From Deltaproteobacteria bacterium (GTDB lineage Bacteria; Desulfobacterota; DSM-4660; Desulfatiglandales; B25-G16): 26,580 bases of DNA. Positions 1 through 7,750 of this stretch are shown one piece after another. The stretch spans positions 1 through 26,580 of the forward strand of contig JAFDHR010000007.1 of assembly GCA_019308645.1 (NCBI GenBank), read 5' to 3'. A program made the position numbers and the translations under genes. The notes under the pieces were generated by a model, which ran no database searches, was not told the DNA's origin, and saw only the letters and a program-made list of their open reading frames with translations. Numbering within the stretch: position 1 is the first letter of the stretch; every line of letters begins with the position of its first letter.

Positions 1-1
1 A

Positions 2-1165
2 CAGTTAACAGAAGACGAGGCAAGAGACACGGCAAGACGCGCGTACAATAAGAACCCGGCCCTGACATCTTCAGATATCGGAAAGGCAATCGGCCGCGCG
101 AGACGAACAGTGGATTCATACATAGCCGACCTCAGGGCCGCGACACAGTTGGGCATGGACCTCAAAATATTCCGCATGAACCGCCTCGGCATTCCCCAGG
201 ACAGGATCGCAAAGAGATTGGGTGCAAAGCAGGTATTGATTCATAACCATTTATTGAAAATGGCAACACTGCCAAATTCAATGAATAGCGACCTGTCCAG
301 AGGCTTCACAGTTGCCCAGGTTGCAGAAAAGCATAACTGGACAGAACAGATGGTCTGGTCGCTCGCCCTGGAAGATAAAGAAGATATTGAAAAATTCAAG
401 GAGATTGGCTGGGGACTCAGGACATGGGACAATTGGGAATGGAACGATTGCGACAGAAGATTCGGTGATGACTGGCCGGGGCGTATCCCCGCGCAACTGA
501 TCGCCCACATCCTCTTTTATTTCTCAAAGCAGAACGACCTGATCCTCGACCCCATGGCCGGCGGAGGCGTGACACCCGACACCTGCCTTGCCATGAACCG
601 CAGATGCTGGGCCTTCGATATGCAAGACCGTCTGGAGACACGCCCCGAAATCGAACCCCACACTTGGACTATACCAACAGCTCATCAGCTTAACAGCTCA
701 TCAGCTAATAAGCTTACCAGCTCAAAAGAAAAGCCCGATCTCATTATTCTCGATCCGCCATACTTTGACAAAAAGGCCGCTGACTATGACAGGAAAAGCA
801 TATCCAGACTGCCGAAGAAAGAATACCTTCAATTCCTTGAAGCCTTCTTTGCACTCCTGAAACAAAATGGCAAAAAGACAACAAGACTTGCCTTCATCAA
901 TGCGGACTGGCCTGCCCGCCATCGCTCTCGCCCAACGGAGGCAGTCAGCGCCGCTCAAGGTTTTCGCTCAGGCGAGGCGGGCGGGCGTGATTTTCAGAAC
1001 AAACCGGCGGCAGAGGAATCCGGCGAAGGATCGATCCTGATAGACGACTACCTCCGAATTCTAAACAAAACCGGCTGGCGGCACACCCATATCATCCAGG
1101 CCCCCATGTCTCTCCGAGCCGTAGGCTCTACGAGCCGGAGGCCACGCAACGCTTCAGCGCCATAG
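2..1165 (+). CDS. ParB-HTH / N6-N4 DNA methyltransferase, 5' partial, 3' end frameshifted
   Basis: The frame is open from base 2, so the gene begins outside the window; a GTG at 110 is only an internal codon. The N-terminal part reads as a helix-turn-helix of ParB type, then comes an adenine/cytosine-N DNA methyltransferase: a SAM-binding stretch ILDPMAGGGVT (about base 542) followed by the catalytic LDPPY (about base 748). Such proteins methylate an exocyclic amino group in DNA, often as phage- or island-borne orphan enzymes. The order SAM motif then DPPY is as expected. Three repeat insertions interrupt it: 48 nt at 676-723 and 75 nt at 911-985, both in frame, and 32 nt at 1112-1143, out of frame. 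The last replaces a family-like tail (QRFSAIVVSAMQ..., readable in another frame to the TAG at 1234) by 17 unrelated residues. G+C is far above that of the downstream genes. Activity is uncertain because of the insertions. Confidence 0.8.
   Translation, partial: QLTEDEARDTARRAYNKNPALTSSDIGKAIGRARRTVDSYIADLRAATQLGMDLKIFRMNRLGIPQDRIAKRLGAKQVLIHNHLLKMATLPNSMNSDLSRGFTVAQVAEKHNWTEQMVWSLALEDKEDIEKFKEIGWGLRTWDNWEWNDCDRRFGDDWPGRIPAQLIAHILFYFSKQNDLILDPMAGGGVTPDTCLAMNRRCWAFDMQDRLETRPEIEPHTWTIPTAHQLNSSSANKLTSSKEKPDLIILDPPYFDKKAADYDRKSISRLPKKEYLQFLEAFFALLKQNGKKTTRLAFINADWPARHRSRPTEAVSAAQGFRSGEAGGRDFQNKPAAEESGEGSILIDDYLRILNKTGWRHTHIIQAPMSLRAVGSTSRRPRNASAP
676..723 (+). repeat. Three 16-nt tandem units inside the methyltransferase gene
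   Basis: Three consecutive 16-mers: AACAGCTCATCAGCTT, AACAGCTCATCAGCTA and the diverged ATAAGCTTACCAGCTC. Together they make 48 nt, exactly 16 codons, so the frame is kept. They encode a Ser/Thr/Asn-rich linker between the SAM motif and DPPY. This looks like a repeat expansion or insertion rather than conserved enzyme sequence. Confidence 0.8.
911..985 (+). repeat. 75-nt palindromic element inserted in frame
   Basis: Left end CCTGCCCGCCATCGC (911-925); right end GCGAGGCGGGCGGG (972-985), whose reverse complement CCCGCCCGCCTCGC matches the left end with one substitution and one missing base. The 75 nt add 25 Arg/Ala/Gly-rich residues between ...INADW and RDFQN..., which read as normally contiguous protein. 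Ends resemble those of the elements at 17134 and 17448. Confidence 0.7.
1112..1143 (+). repeat. 32-nt imperfect palindrome causing a frameshift
   Basis: Arms CTCCGAGCCGTAG and CTACGAGCCGGAG pair imperfectly (10 of 13) around a short loop. Removing exactly these 32 nt joins ...PMS to TQRFSAIVVSAMQ..., giving a continuous tail to the stop at 1234-1236. Since 32 is not a multiple of three, the insertion moved the ORF to a premature stop at 1163-1165. Confidence 0.65.
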
Positions 1166-1263
1166 TCGTCTCTGCAATGCAAAAGAAAAGGATACTTGGC
1201 GTGACATCCAGATATGTGATAATTCTAAAACGGTAGTTAGGCACGAATTGGTGAATATTAAAA

Positions 1264-1331
1264 ATACTTGGAGTGACAAGTTTAGGGGAGTATGACATAT
1301 GCCCCCCAGGTATGTGATAGTCCTGCGGTGA
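1264..1331 (+). pseudogene. Degenerate second copy of the methyltransferase 3' end
   Basis: The sequence ATACTTGG(A)GTGACA ... CCAGGTATGTGATAGTCC repeats, with an extra roughly 25-nt interruption, the last codons of the displaced methyltransferase tail at about 1193-1236 (ILGVTSRYVIIL). It ends CGG-TGA where the upstream copy ends CGG-TAG. I read it as the remnant of a tandem second copy. Only about 40 informative bases match. Confidence 0.4.
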
Positions 1332-1387
1332 GAATAGAGCTTTTTAAAAAGAGGGCACACCTATTCTATGGGCAACCTGAATAGTAA

Positions 1388-1588
1388 CAAATTGTAATAG
1401 GCTGTGGCTGGATTGTAGAACCTGAAAACCAGAGACAACTTGCGAAAACAATTCAATATGTTTTTGATCATACTGTTGAAGCGAAAAAAAGAGGGGAAAA
1501 AGCACGCGAAAAATGTAAGCAAAAATATAGCGGGTATGTTGTCCAAAAAAATTTGATAAAGGTCTTCAGTAATTATAAATATATGTGA
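1388..1588 (+). pseudogene. C-terminal fossil of a GT4 glycosyltransferase
   Basis: An open frame with no credible start encodes about 66 residues ending at TGA 1586-1588. It begins near GCGWIVEPENQRQLAKTI, the typical C-terminal segment of GT4 enzymes (G-x-x-V-x-P-x-x-x-x-x-L-A-x-x-I), and continues with a Lys/Arg-rich helix and a YSGYVV...NLIKVF tail. The rest of the gene is missing. It lies directly before an intact glycosyltransferase, as if left behind when the A+T-rich genes arrived. Confidence 0.7.
1553..1581 (+). promoter_or_regulatory. Possible sigma70-type promoter for the 1622 gene
   Basis: TTGATA (1553-1558) and TAAATA (1576-1581) are separated by exactly 17 nt, about 40 bases before the ATG at 1622. 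The region is A+T-rich, so chance matches are likely. It lies in the end of the glycosyltransferase fossil. Confidence 0.35.
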
Positions 1589-1621
1589 AAAAATCGCTCA
1601 GATTAGATTTAAAAGAAGAAA

Positions 1622-2878
1622 ATGACTTTAAAAAAACGGATACTTATTATCGCATATTATTTTCCTCCCCTTAGTGGTCCAGGTGTACAGCGTCCCCTTA
1701 AGTTTGTTAAATATTTGCCGGAATTTAGTTGGGAAGTATTTGTATTAACGGTAAAAAACCCTTATTGGTATTATGCTCATGATCCTTTTCTATTACAAGA
1801 TGTACCTTCTAGTGTTCAGATAAAGAGATCTGTTTTGATTAAGGTAGATATAATTGGCGAATTATTTAAAAGGATAGGACTAAGACGATTGGGATATTTT
1901 TTTAATAAATACTGCTTGTTACCTGATGAAACCATTGGATGGCTACCATCAAGTTTGGTAAAGGCCATTCAAATGATTCGTACCAACAATATCCGCGTGG
2001 TTTACACTACTTCTGGACCTTATAGTTGTCACCTAATAGGCTATTTTATTTCCAAATTATTGAATGTTAGATGGATTGCCGATTTTAGAGACGAATGGTA
2101 TGACCATCCAGTACTTCGTCATAAATACAAGAATATGGAGGTACACCGGATATTAGAAAAAGCAGTTGTTAAACACTGCGATTGTGTAATGTCAGCGCAC
2201 CCAACTATTACAAATAATTTAAAAAAAAGGTACTATTCCATTAATTCAAATAAATTTTTTACTATAACAAATGGATACGATGAACAAGACTTTAAATATA
2301 TTAATGTGCAAAGAACTAATAATATATTGAAGATTGTTCATGTGGGCCGTATTTATGGTTTTACCGGTCGAACAATAAATGTTTTTTTGGAAGCAATATC
2401 TCAGCTTATATTGGAGGGAAGAATAAAACGGGATCAAATAAGTCTAATGTTTGTTGGTATGGACGATATATCTTTTTCTCGTAAAGTTTTCGGTAACGTG
2501 ATTCAATGCATAGGGTATGTTTCACATAGAAAATCAATTGATTATCTATGCCAAAGTGACGTTGCTTTATTGGTGTTGGATGGAAAACGTGATATTTATC
2601 CAGGAAAATTGTTTGAGTATCTACGCGCAAGGAGACCAATATTAGCAATCGTTCCGGAAAATGGCATTACAGCGAAATTAATTTTAAAAGCAAAAGCAGG
2701 GATAGTTGTGGACCCGAAAAATATAGTGGAAATAAAGAAGTCCATAATTGAATTGATAGAAATAAAAAGAAGGGGAATTTCGAATTCGCTTTTTGATGAT
2801 AATGTCGTTAAAAATTATGAAAGAAGATATTTGACTGAAAAATTTGCAACCTTATTAGATCGAATGATATCAGAATAG
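1622..2878 (+). CDS. GT-B fold glycosyltransferase, family 4-like
   Basis: A 418-residue glycosyltransferase expected to transfer a sugar from a nucleotide donor to a lipid-linked glycan at the cytoplasmic face of the membrane. The N-terminal Rossmann half starts KRILIIAYYFPPLSGPGVQR (residues 5-24), with the Pro/Gly-rich acceptor loop usual in this group, and contains DFRDEW at 154-159. The linker has TITNGYDEQDF. The C-terminal half has VHVGRIYGFTGRT and a donor-site segment PGKLFEYLRARRPILAIV from residue 327, including the conserved Glu. Donor and linkage cannot be told. The ATG has AAGAAGAA upstream. The gene is strikingly A+T-rich compared with the first gene and with 5522 onward, suggesting separate acquisition. 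Confidence 0.85.
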   Translation: MTLKKRILIIAYYFPPLSGPGVQRPLKFVKYLPEFSWEVFVLTVKNPYWYYAHDPFLLQDVPSSVQIKRSVLIKVDIIGELFKRIGLRRLGYFFNKYCLLPDETIGWLPSSLVKAIQMIRTNNIRVVYTTSGPYSCHLIGYFISKLLNVRWIADFRDEWYDHPVLRHKYKNMEVHRILEKAVVKHCDCVMSAHPTITNNLKKRYYSINSNKFFTITNGYDEQDFKYINVQRTNNILKIVHVGRIYGFTGRTINVFLEAISQLILEGRIKRDQISLMFVGMDDISFSRKVFGNVIQCIGYVSHRKSIDYLCQSDVALLVLDGKRDIYPGKLFEYLRARRPILAIVPENGITAKLILKAKAGIVVDPKNIVEIKKSIIELIEIKRRGISNSLFDDNVVKNYERRYLTEKFATLLDRMISE

Positions 2879-2938
2879 AATTAAAGATACCTTTATTTTG
2901 TATAAAAAGATTGTTTCATACAAGTCATAACTGAATAG

Positions 2939-4051
2939 ATGATGAGTAATATACAGCGAAATGATATTAAAATAACTATTGCCCCGCTTCCACCTTACAG
3001 GCCAGATGATATAAATATTTACACAAAACCACTTTATGCGAGTCTTTCTTTAAAAGGGTTTGATATATTAGAAAAAAGCCCTGATTATTTTTCATTTAAA
3101 TGGTTGTTTAAAAATATCAGAAGAATAGACATCCTCCACATTCACTGGCCTAGTAAGTATTATACATCTGATGCTTCTATAAAAATTTTAATAAAGCTAT
3201 TAATTTTTACGATAAAATTATTAACATGTCGTTTTAGTGGAATTAAAATTGTTTGGACGGTACATAACTTATACCCACACTATTATTATCCAGTAAGATA
3301 TCCACAAATATATCATTATATACACAAGTTAGCACGTCGTCTGATAGCAACATTATCTAACCTTATCATCGCTCACTGCCACGTAGCGGAAAGATTGATC
3401 CGGCAACATTTCGGCTGTAAACCAGAAAAGATTATTGTTTTACCTCATGGAAGCCTCTGTGGTTGGTTTCCGATAAAAGGTGTTTCGAAAACGGAGGCCA
3501 GGAAGAAGCTAAATTTCCCTTTACAAGCTTTTATCTATCTCTGTTTTGGGAGAATTGAGCCTTATAAGGGCATTAAAAACTTACTGGAAGTCTGCAAAAA
3601 GCATCTTGGAGATGAGGATATTGTTATAGTAGCGGGCAAGCCCACTGATTTAAGTTTAAAGCGAAGGTTAGAGGCAGAGAGGCCGTCAAAGGTGATTTTC
3701 GAAATGCGGTATATTCCAGATGCTGAGATAGAATATTATTTTGCGACCTCTGATATGGTAGTCTTGCCGTATGAGAATATCCTTACTTCCGGTGCCGCAG
3801 TGACCGCTCTATCATTTGGTAAGCCTGTTATTGCTCCTGAAATGGGCTGTTTGCCTGAAATATTGGACAAAGATTTCAGTATTTTATATAACCACAAAGA
3901 TTCTAAAGGTTTATCGAATGCCCTAAATAAAGCTAAAGAATTGGATCGCAGCCTGGCCAAAAAACAAGCGCAGAAAAGAGCCGAGGAATTGAGATGGGAA
4001 GGGATATCGATTAAGACTGCTAAAGCCTTTGAGAAACTAATTTCAGGTTAA
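2939..4051 (+). CDS. GT-B fold glycosyltransferase (GT4-like)
   Basis: A 370-residue protein. An N-terminal half contains DILHIHWP (His67, His69) and VWTVHNLYPH (residues 105-114), a signature pairing in bacterial GT4-type enzymes of polysaccharide loci; a C-terminal donor-binding half contains CFGRIEPYKGIKNLL, VVLPYENILTSGAAVTALSFGKPVIAPEMG and a final helix. Substrate unknown. It follows the previous glycosyltransferase by 60 bases, so the two are probably co-transcribed, and it shares that gene's A+T richness. Two adjacent ATG codons (2939, 2942) could start it; neither has a strong Shine-Dalgarno sequence. Its 3' flank is the hairpin-bounded element at 4065-4468, which separates it from the next operon. 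Confidence 0.85.
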   Translation: MMSNIQRNDIKITIAPLPPYRPDDINIYTKPLYASLSLKGFDILEKSPDYFSFKWLFKNIRRIDILHIHWPSKYYTSDASIKILIKLLIFTIKLLTCRFSGIKIVWTVHNLYPHYYYPVRYPQIYHYIHKLARRLIATLSNLIIAHCHVAERLIRQHFGCKPEKIIVLPHGSLCGWFPIKGVSKTEARKKLNFPLQAFIYLCFGRIEPYKGIKNLLEVCKKHLGDEDIVIVAGKPTDLSLKRRLEAERPSKVIFEMRYIPDAEIEYYFATSDMVVLPYENILTSGAAVTALSFGKPVIAPEMGCLPEILDKDFSILYNHKDSKGLSNALNKAKELDRSLAKKQAQKRAEELRWEGISIKTAKAFEKLISG

Positions 4052-4064
4052 TTAATCGGTTTAA

Positions 4065-4468
4065 ACCACTACCTCTGGTAGTGGTACAATAAAAAGGTTC
4101 TACCGTTAGAGTAATTATTCGTTAGGTTAAATAAAATCAAAATGACTAAAAACTCTTAATTTGCGGAGATAGCTATTCATTTAGAATCCCGTAATCCAAT
4201 GTCTGATTGATCAGCGATGAGTTCTCCATAAACAATTAATCCATCAGAGTGAGTGACATTAAAGTGTCTAAAGCGATTAAATGCTAAAGATTGAATGCAT
4301 TTGAGAGTAATCTGATTATGATCGCCTTGGGCAATGTTCCCAACATTACAATATAAATGAATAGCCAAAAGAGACAAAATCGTTGCCCCAACTTTAGTTC
4401 ACTTTAGAGCACGAAAACCAGGGTACCTTTCAGGACTAATAAAAACAAGCCACCGCCTCTGGCGGTGG
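4065..4468. mobile_element. Non-autonomous element with paired hairpin ends (IS200/IS605-like)
   Basis: Two perfect hairpins bound this gene-free gap. Left, CCACTACCTCTGGTAGTGG at 4066-4084; right, CCACCGCCTCTGGCGGTGG at 4450-4468. They share the TCT loop and stem outline and differ at two base pairs, changed on both sides of the stem, so pairing is conserved. Same-orientation subterminal hairpins are what Y1 transposases of IS200/IS605 recognise, and derivatives without transposase are known. No tnpA or tnpB is present; the only frame of note, minus strand 4177-4377, resembles nothing I know. Exact ends and target site are not determined. The element ends about 25 bases before the next gene and splits the glycan locus. 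Confidence 0.6.
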
Positions 4469-4493
4469 TTATTTGACTTCAGGAAAAAGTCGT

Positions 4494-5525
4494 ATGCGAT
4501 TACCCGTTATATCCGAATCTATTTTTAAAAAAATAAGTAATCTTTTCGATATGGAAAAAAATAAGGCTGAATCATTATTTTCTCCTTACTTTTTTCATTA
4601 TCATCGCGGATTTTTTTCTGGTGAATGGAATCTTCAGAGGTATCTTGCCTATTTCTATGATGTGTTTACAAAGACCAAGGCTAAAAAAGCAAGGGTTCTG
4701 GATATCGGCTGTGGGTTCGGACTAATGTCGATATTTTTTCAAAACTTTGGTGCGGCAGAGGTTATTGGTGTTGACGTAAATGATGAGAAAATTACGGGTT
4801 TCAAAACCTTACTTGAGATTCTCGGCTTGGAAAATGGGTCTATTAAGGCGGAATTTGGCGATACCTTGAATATTGGTTACAGCGATGAGGAATTTGATGT
4901 AATCATTGCCAATGATGTTTTATCTCATGTAAGAGATTTAGGTGTGTTCTTAGAGGAAGTTAGACGTCTTTTAAGACCAGATGGGCGACTATACATCTAT
5001 GATGACAACAATAAGTTGTTTGTACTAAACTTTTTCGAACGTAGAAAATTTTGGGAAAGATGCGAGAAAGGTCCCATAAACGATATTACTTTCAGAGGAA
5101 CCGATGAAAAATTGTCTTTTTCTGACATGCGGAAGGAAATGATTTTGGAACTCGAACCAAATTGTGATCCGTCCCAGTTAAAATACCTTGTAAGGAATAC
5201 GGCCGGTATGTATGGAGATGAAATAAAATCTGCGGTTTTTAAATTCAAGCAAACGGGAAAGATAAGAAATCAAAAACGGTTCAAATACAGAAATCCAAAA
5301 ACAGGAGAATTTCCAGAAAGGCCATTAAGTCCTTATGTGATCTCAAAGGCGCTGAGAAGTAAAGGGTTTTTTTGCTGGGCTTTGCCCACATTTTTCTTTG
5401 TAAAGCCTATTGGTTTGAAAGGAATTATCAAGAAAGGACTCGGGTTGATCTTCAGGGTAATTCCATCTGCATCTTTTATAATGGCACCATCATTTCGCAT
5501 ACTTTGCCAAAAAAGCAGACTATGA
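4494..5525 (+). CDS. Class I SAM-dependent methyltransferase
   Basis: A 343-residue methyltransferase with an intact SAM site: motif I VLDIGCGFG (Asp70, Gly72, Gly74, Gly76), acidic motif II GVDVNDEKI, motif IV FDVIIANDVLSHV and post-motif LLRPDGRLYIYDDNN. It probably methylates a glycan or a small precursor. I chose the ATG at 4494 because CAGGAAAAA lies at proper spacing before it; an in-frame TTG at 4473 sits against the mobile-element hairpin and has no ribosome site. The stop overlaps the start of the glycosyltransferase at 5522 (ATGA), implying translational coupling. The C-terminal 120 residues (basic and hydrophobic) have no recognisable domain. Confidence 0.85.
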   Translation: MRLPVISESIFKKISNLFDMEKNKAESLFSPYFFHYHRGFFSGEWNLQRYLAYFYDVFTKTKAKKARVLDIGCGFGLMSIFFQNFGAAEVIGVDVNDEKITGFKTLLEILGLENGSIKAEFGDTLNIGYSDEEFDVIIANDVLSHVRDLGVFLEEVRRLLRPDGRLYIYDDNNKLFVLNFFERRKFWERCEKGPINDITFRGTDEKLSFSDMRKEMILELEPNCDPSQLKYLVRNTAGMYGDEIKSAVFKFKQTGKIRNQKRFKYRNPKTGEFPERPLSPYVISKALRSKGFFCWALPTFFFVKPIGLKGIIKKGLGLIFRVIPSASFIMAPSFRILCQKSRL

Positions 5526-6685
5526 CCATATTTTATTTTTTTTATGAATACCTCACTGAAGGTCTGGGCGGCTTAAGCCATATATGGGAAGTATCCAGGC
5601 ACTTACACCAGCAGGGGCATCGGGTTGTAATTTTTGCACCTCGTTGCGGCAATTATCGTGTAAAGACGCCAGTGGAGATAATATATGTGCCGACAATTGA
5701 TGTCCGCTTTTTCCGCTTCCTATCCTTCCACTTCCTGTTATTATTTTATGCTGGATACTATATGATTCGCAATAAGGTAGACATCCTCTACGTTCGGGAA
5801 ATGGCTCTTTCTTTGACGCCTTTTGTATTAGCCAAAATATTTCATAAACCTATGATTACAGAAATAAACGGTGACCTATTAACCGAATATCAATATGCTG
5901 GTTGGCCCTCATTCTTACTGGGCGTCATGCGCTTGGTGGAGATAACTGTTTGCCGAGCGAGCCAGGCAGTGGTCTGTGTTACTGAAGGGCTTCGGGATAT
6001 TTTTCAGACTCGGTACCATCTGTCCCCCAAAAAGCTAAAAGTGATTCCCAACGGCACCGATCCAGATCTTTTTCACCCTTTAGATCGCGGTGCTTGCCGG
6101 AAGCGCTTGGGGATAGATCCAAAAATTAAAGTGGTAGGTTTCATTGGGACATTCGTTCCTCATCAGGGACTCAGCTACCTGATAAAAAGTTCAAGCATTA
6201 TCCTTAAAGAATCACCAGGTGTAGTTTTTCTTTTGGTCGGCGATGGGCCCATGCGTAAGGATATCATGGAGATGATTCAAGCCATGGATTTGATGGATCG
6301 TTTCCTTCTTCCCGGAGGTGTTCCTCAAGCTGAGGTTGTTTTTTTCATCAATACCATGGATATATGTGTGGCGCCTTTTACGCGTGAAAGAAATGAACGC
6401 ATTGGGATCTCACCCCTTAAAATCTACGATTATCTGGCCTGCGGAAAGCCGGTGGTAGCCAGCGATATCAAAGGTGCAGGAGATTTGTTGCGAGAAAACG
6501 AAGTCGGCATTCCAGTCACTCCCGAAGATCCCGCTTCTTTGGCCAGAGGAGTTCTCTTAGCCCTTGAGGATCAAGATTTGGCTATTCGTTGTCTGCAAAA
6601 GGCTCCGGCCATCATTAAGAGGAGCTTTACGTGGCAGATTACAACAAAGAAAATCGCAGAAGTTTGCTTCACGGTCCTAAGGTAG
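5522..6685 (+). CDS. GT4 glycosyltransferase
   Basis: A 387-residue GT-B enzyme. It begins MTIFYFFYEYLTEGLGGLSHIWEV, with the Gly-rich N-terminal loop of GT4; a hydrophobic patch at about residues 60-80 probably docks it to the membrane. Further motifs are EINGDLLTEY, VIPNGTDPDLFHP at the domain linker, GFIGTFVPHQGL, LLVGDGPM, and the donor-binding segment ISPLKIYDYLACGKPVVAS. A longer in-frame ORF opens at 5372, but the start chosen here is the ATG that overlaps the preceding stop as ATGA; the upstream part reads as methyltransferase in another frame. Donor sugar unknown. Confidence 0.88.
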   Translation: MTIFYFFYEYLTEGLGGLSHIWEVSRHLHQQGHRVVIFAPRCGNYRVKTPVEIIYVPTIDVRFFRFLSFHFLLLFYAGYYMIRNKVDILYVREMALSLTPFVLAKIFHKPMITEINGDLLTEYQYAGWPSFLLGVMRLVEITVCRASQAVVCVTEGLRDIFQTRYHLSPKKLKVIPNGTDPDLFHPLDRGACRKRLGIDPKIKVVGFIGTFVPHQGLSYLIKSSSIILKESPGVVFLLVGDGPMRKDIMEMIQAMDLMDRFLLPGGVPQAEVVFFINTMDICVAPFTRERNERIGISPLKIYDYLACGKPVVASDIKGAGDLLRENEVGIPVTPEDPASLARGVLLALEDQDLAIRCLQKAPAIIKRSFTWQITTKKIAEVCFTVLR

Positions 6686-6691
6686 GAAAAT

Positions 6692-7744
6692 ATGAATCAA
6701 AAGATATTTGAGGTGGATTTTCGGTGCCCTGCCTGTCACGGGTCTCTGGAAAATATGAGGCATTCCTTCCGCTGCAAGCATTGCCGAGCTACATGGCCCA
6801 TTCGTGATGGTATCCCTTGCTTTCTATCAGAAAACGTATACTGGGAGGCAATTCCCAAAGAGGAAATGAATCGGATATTAAAAGAAGGCGAACAGAGGGG
6901 GGGTGATGGCTTAGCCCAAAATTTGCGTCAAAGACGAGCAGAACTTTATGCCCACACCTACGATCAAAGGCGGGCAGACTGGCGGTTGTTACTCAAGACT
7001 AGCTGCAAGGGGGTAGTCTTGGATGCGGGCTGCGGGCTTGGGGCTTTGTCCATTCCTTTGGCAAAGGATAATCTGGGAGTTGTAAGTCTTGATTCTACCC
7101 ACGAGCGGGTTAAGTTTGTAAAGATCAGATGTAGCCAGGCAGGACTTAATAATATCAAGCCAGTTTGTGCCAGCGTACTTCACCTTCCTTTTCCGGATAA
7201 CTACTTTGATGTAGTTGTCTTAAATGCTGTCTTAGAATGGTTAGGACTTTCTGATGAAACAGGACCGCCTAACGAGGTGCAGATTCATGGATTAAGAGAA
7301 CTAAGGCGTGTGTTAAAACCAGGGGGGGAAATTTTTTTGGCAACAAAAAATAGATATGCGTATTTTTATTGGCTGGGAAAAGAGGACCCCCATTCAGGAC
7401 TTTGCTGGGTAACATTGCTACCTCGATGGTTAGCGCAATACTATTCAAGGTTCCGCAGGGACAAAGATTATCGAGAATATTTGTACTCTTATCATCAATA
7501 TCGCAAGCTTCTACTCTCTGTCGGGTTTTCTCATATCCAAATATACTCTTCTTTCCCCAGTTTCCGTAATTTTACTCATATGTTTCCCTTGGAAAAAAGA
7601 AATGCTGTTCAGTGCTATATAGATCGATACTTCGATCCTAGATATCGTGTCGTTAACTTGGCCTATCAGTTTGTTCGGCATCTGAAAATATACGCAGTCA
7701 TAAAATATTTTGTACCTGATTTTAGTATTATAGCCAGAAAGTAA
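6692..7744 (+). CDS. Zinc-ribbon SAM methyltransferase (motif-intact member of a pair)
   Basis: A 350-residue protein. Residues 12-31 form a Trm112-like zinc ribbon (Cys12, Cys15, Cys28, Cys31) ending in a PIRDGIP-type turn. A class I methyltransferase follows with an intact motif I, LDAGCGLG (Asp111, Gly113, Gly115, Gly117), acidic motif II SLDSTHE, FDVVVLNAVLEWL and VLKPGGEIFLATKNR. The tail ends KYFVPDFSIIARK. It starts six bases after the previous stop behind GTAGGAAA. The protein at 8784 is a clear paralogue: both have EWL after motif IV, a matching GF....(I/V)Y.S(F/L)P stretch and a similar tail, but that one has lost the SAM motifs. Likely role: methylation of the glycan or its cap; acceptor unknown. 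Confidence 0.87.
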   Translation: MNQKIFEVDFRCPACHGSLENMRHSFRCKHCRATWPIRDGIPCFLSENVYWEAIPKEEMNRILKEGEQRGGDGLAQNLRQRRAELYAHTYDQRRADWRLLLKTSCKGVVLDAGCGLGALSIPLAKDNLGVVSLDSTHERVKFVKIRCSQAGLNNIKPVCASVLHLPFPDNYFDVVVLNAVLEWLGLSDETGPPNEVQIHGLRELRRVLKPGGEIFLATKNRYAYFYWLGKEDPHSGLCWVTLLPRWLAQYYSRFRRDKDYREYLYSYHQYRKLLLSVGFSHIQIYSSFPSFRNFTHMFPLEKRNAVQCYIDRYFDPRYRVVNLAYQFVRHLKIYAVIKYFVPDFSIIARK

Positions 7745-7750
7745 GGAAAG

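Noticed and set aside
2898..2923. TTGTAT ... ATACAA inverted repeat between the first two glycosyltransferases
   Set aside because: Six A+T-rich pairs with a 14-base loop and no T-tract; too weak to call a terminator or operator.
4177..4377. 66-residue minus-strand frame inside the hairpin element
   Set aside because: No ribosome site, no recognisable domain, and not similar to any transposase I know; kept only as element interior.
5372..5521. Longer start for the 5522 glycosyltransferase
   Set aside because: Would overlap the methyltransferase by 150 bases and add non-GT residues; the ATGA overlap start aligns with the GT4 N-terminus.
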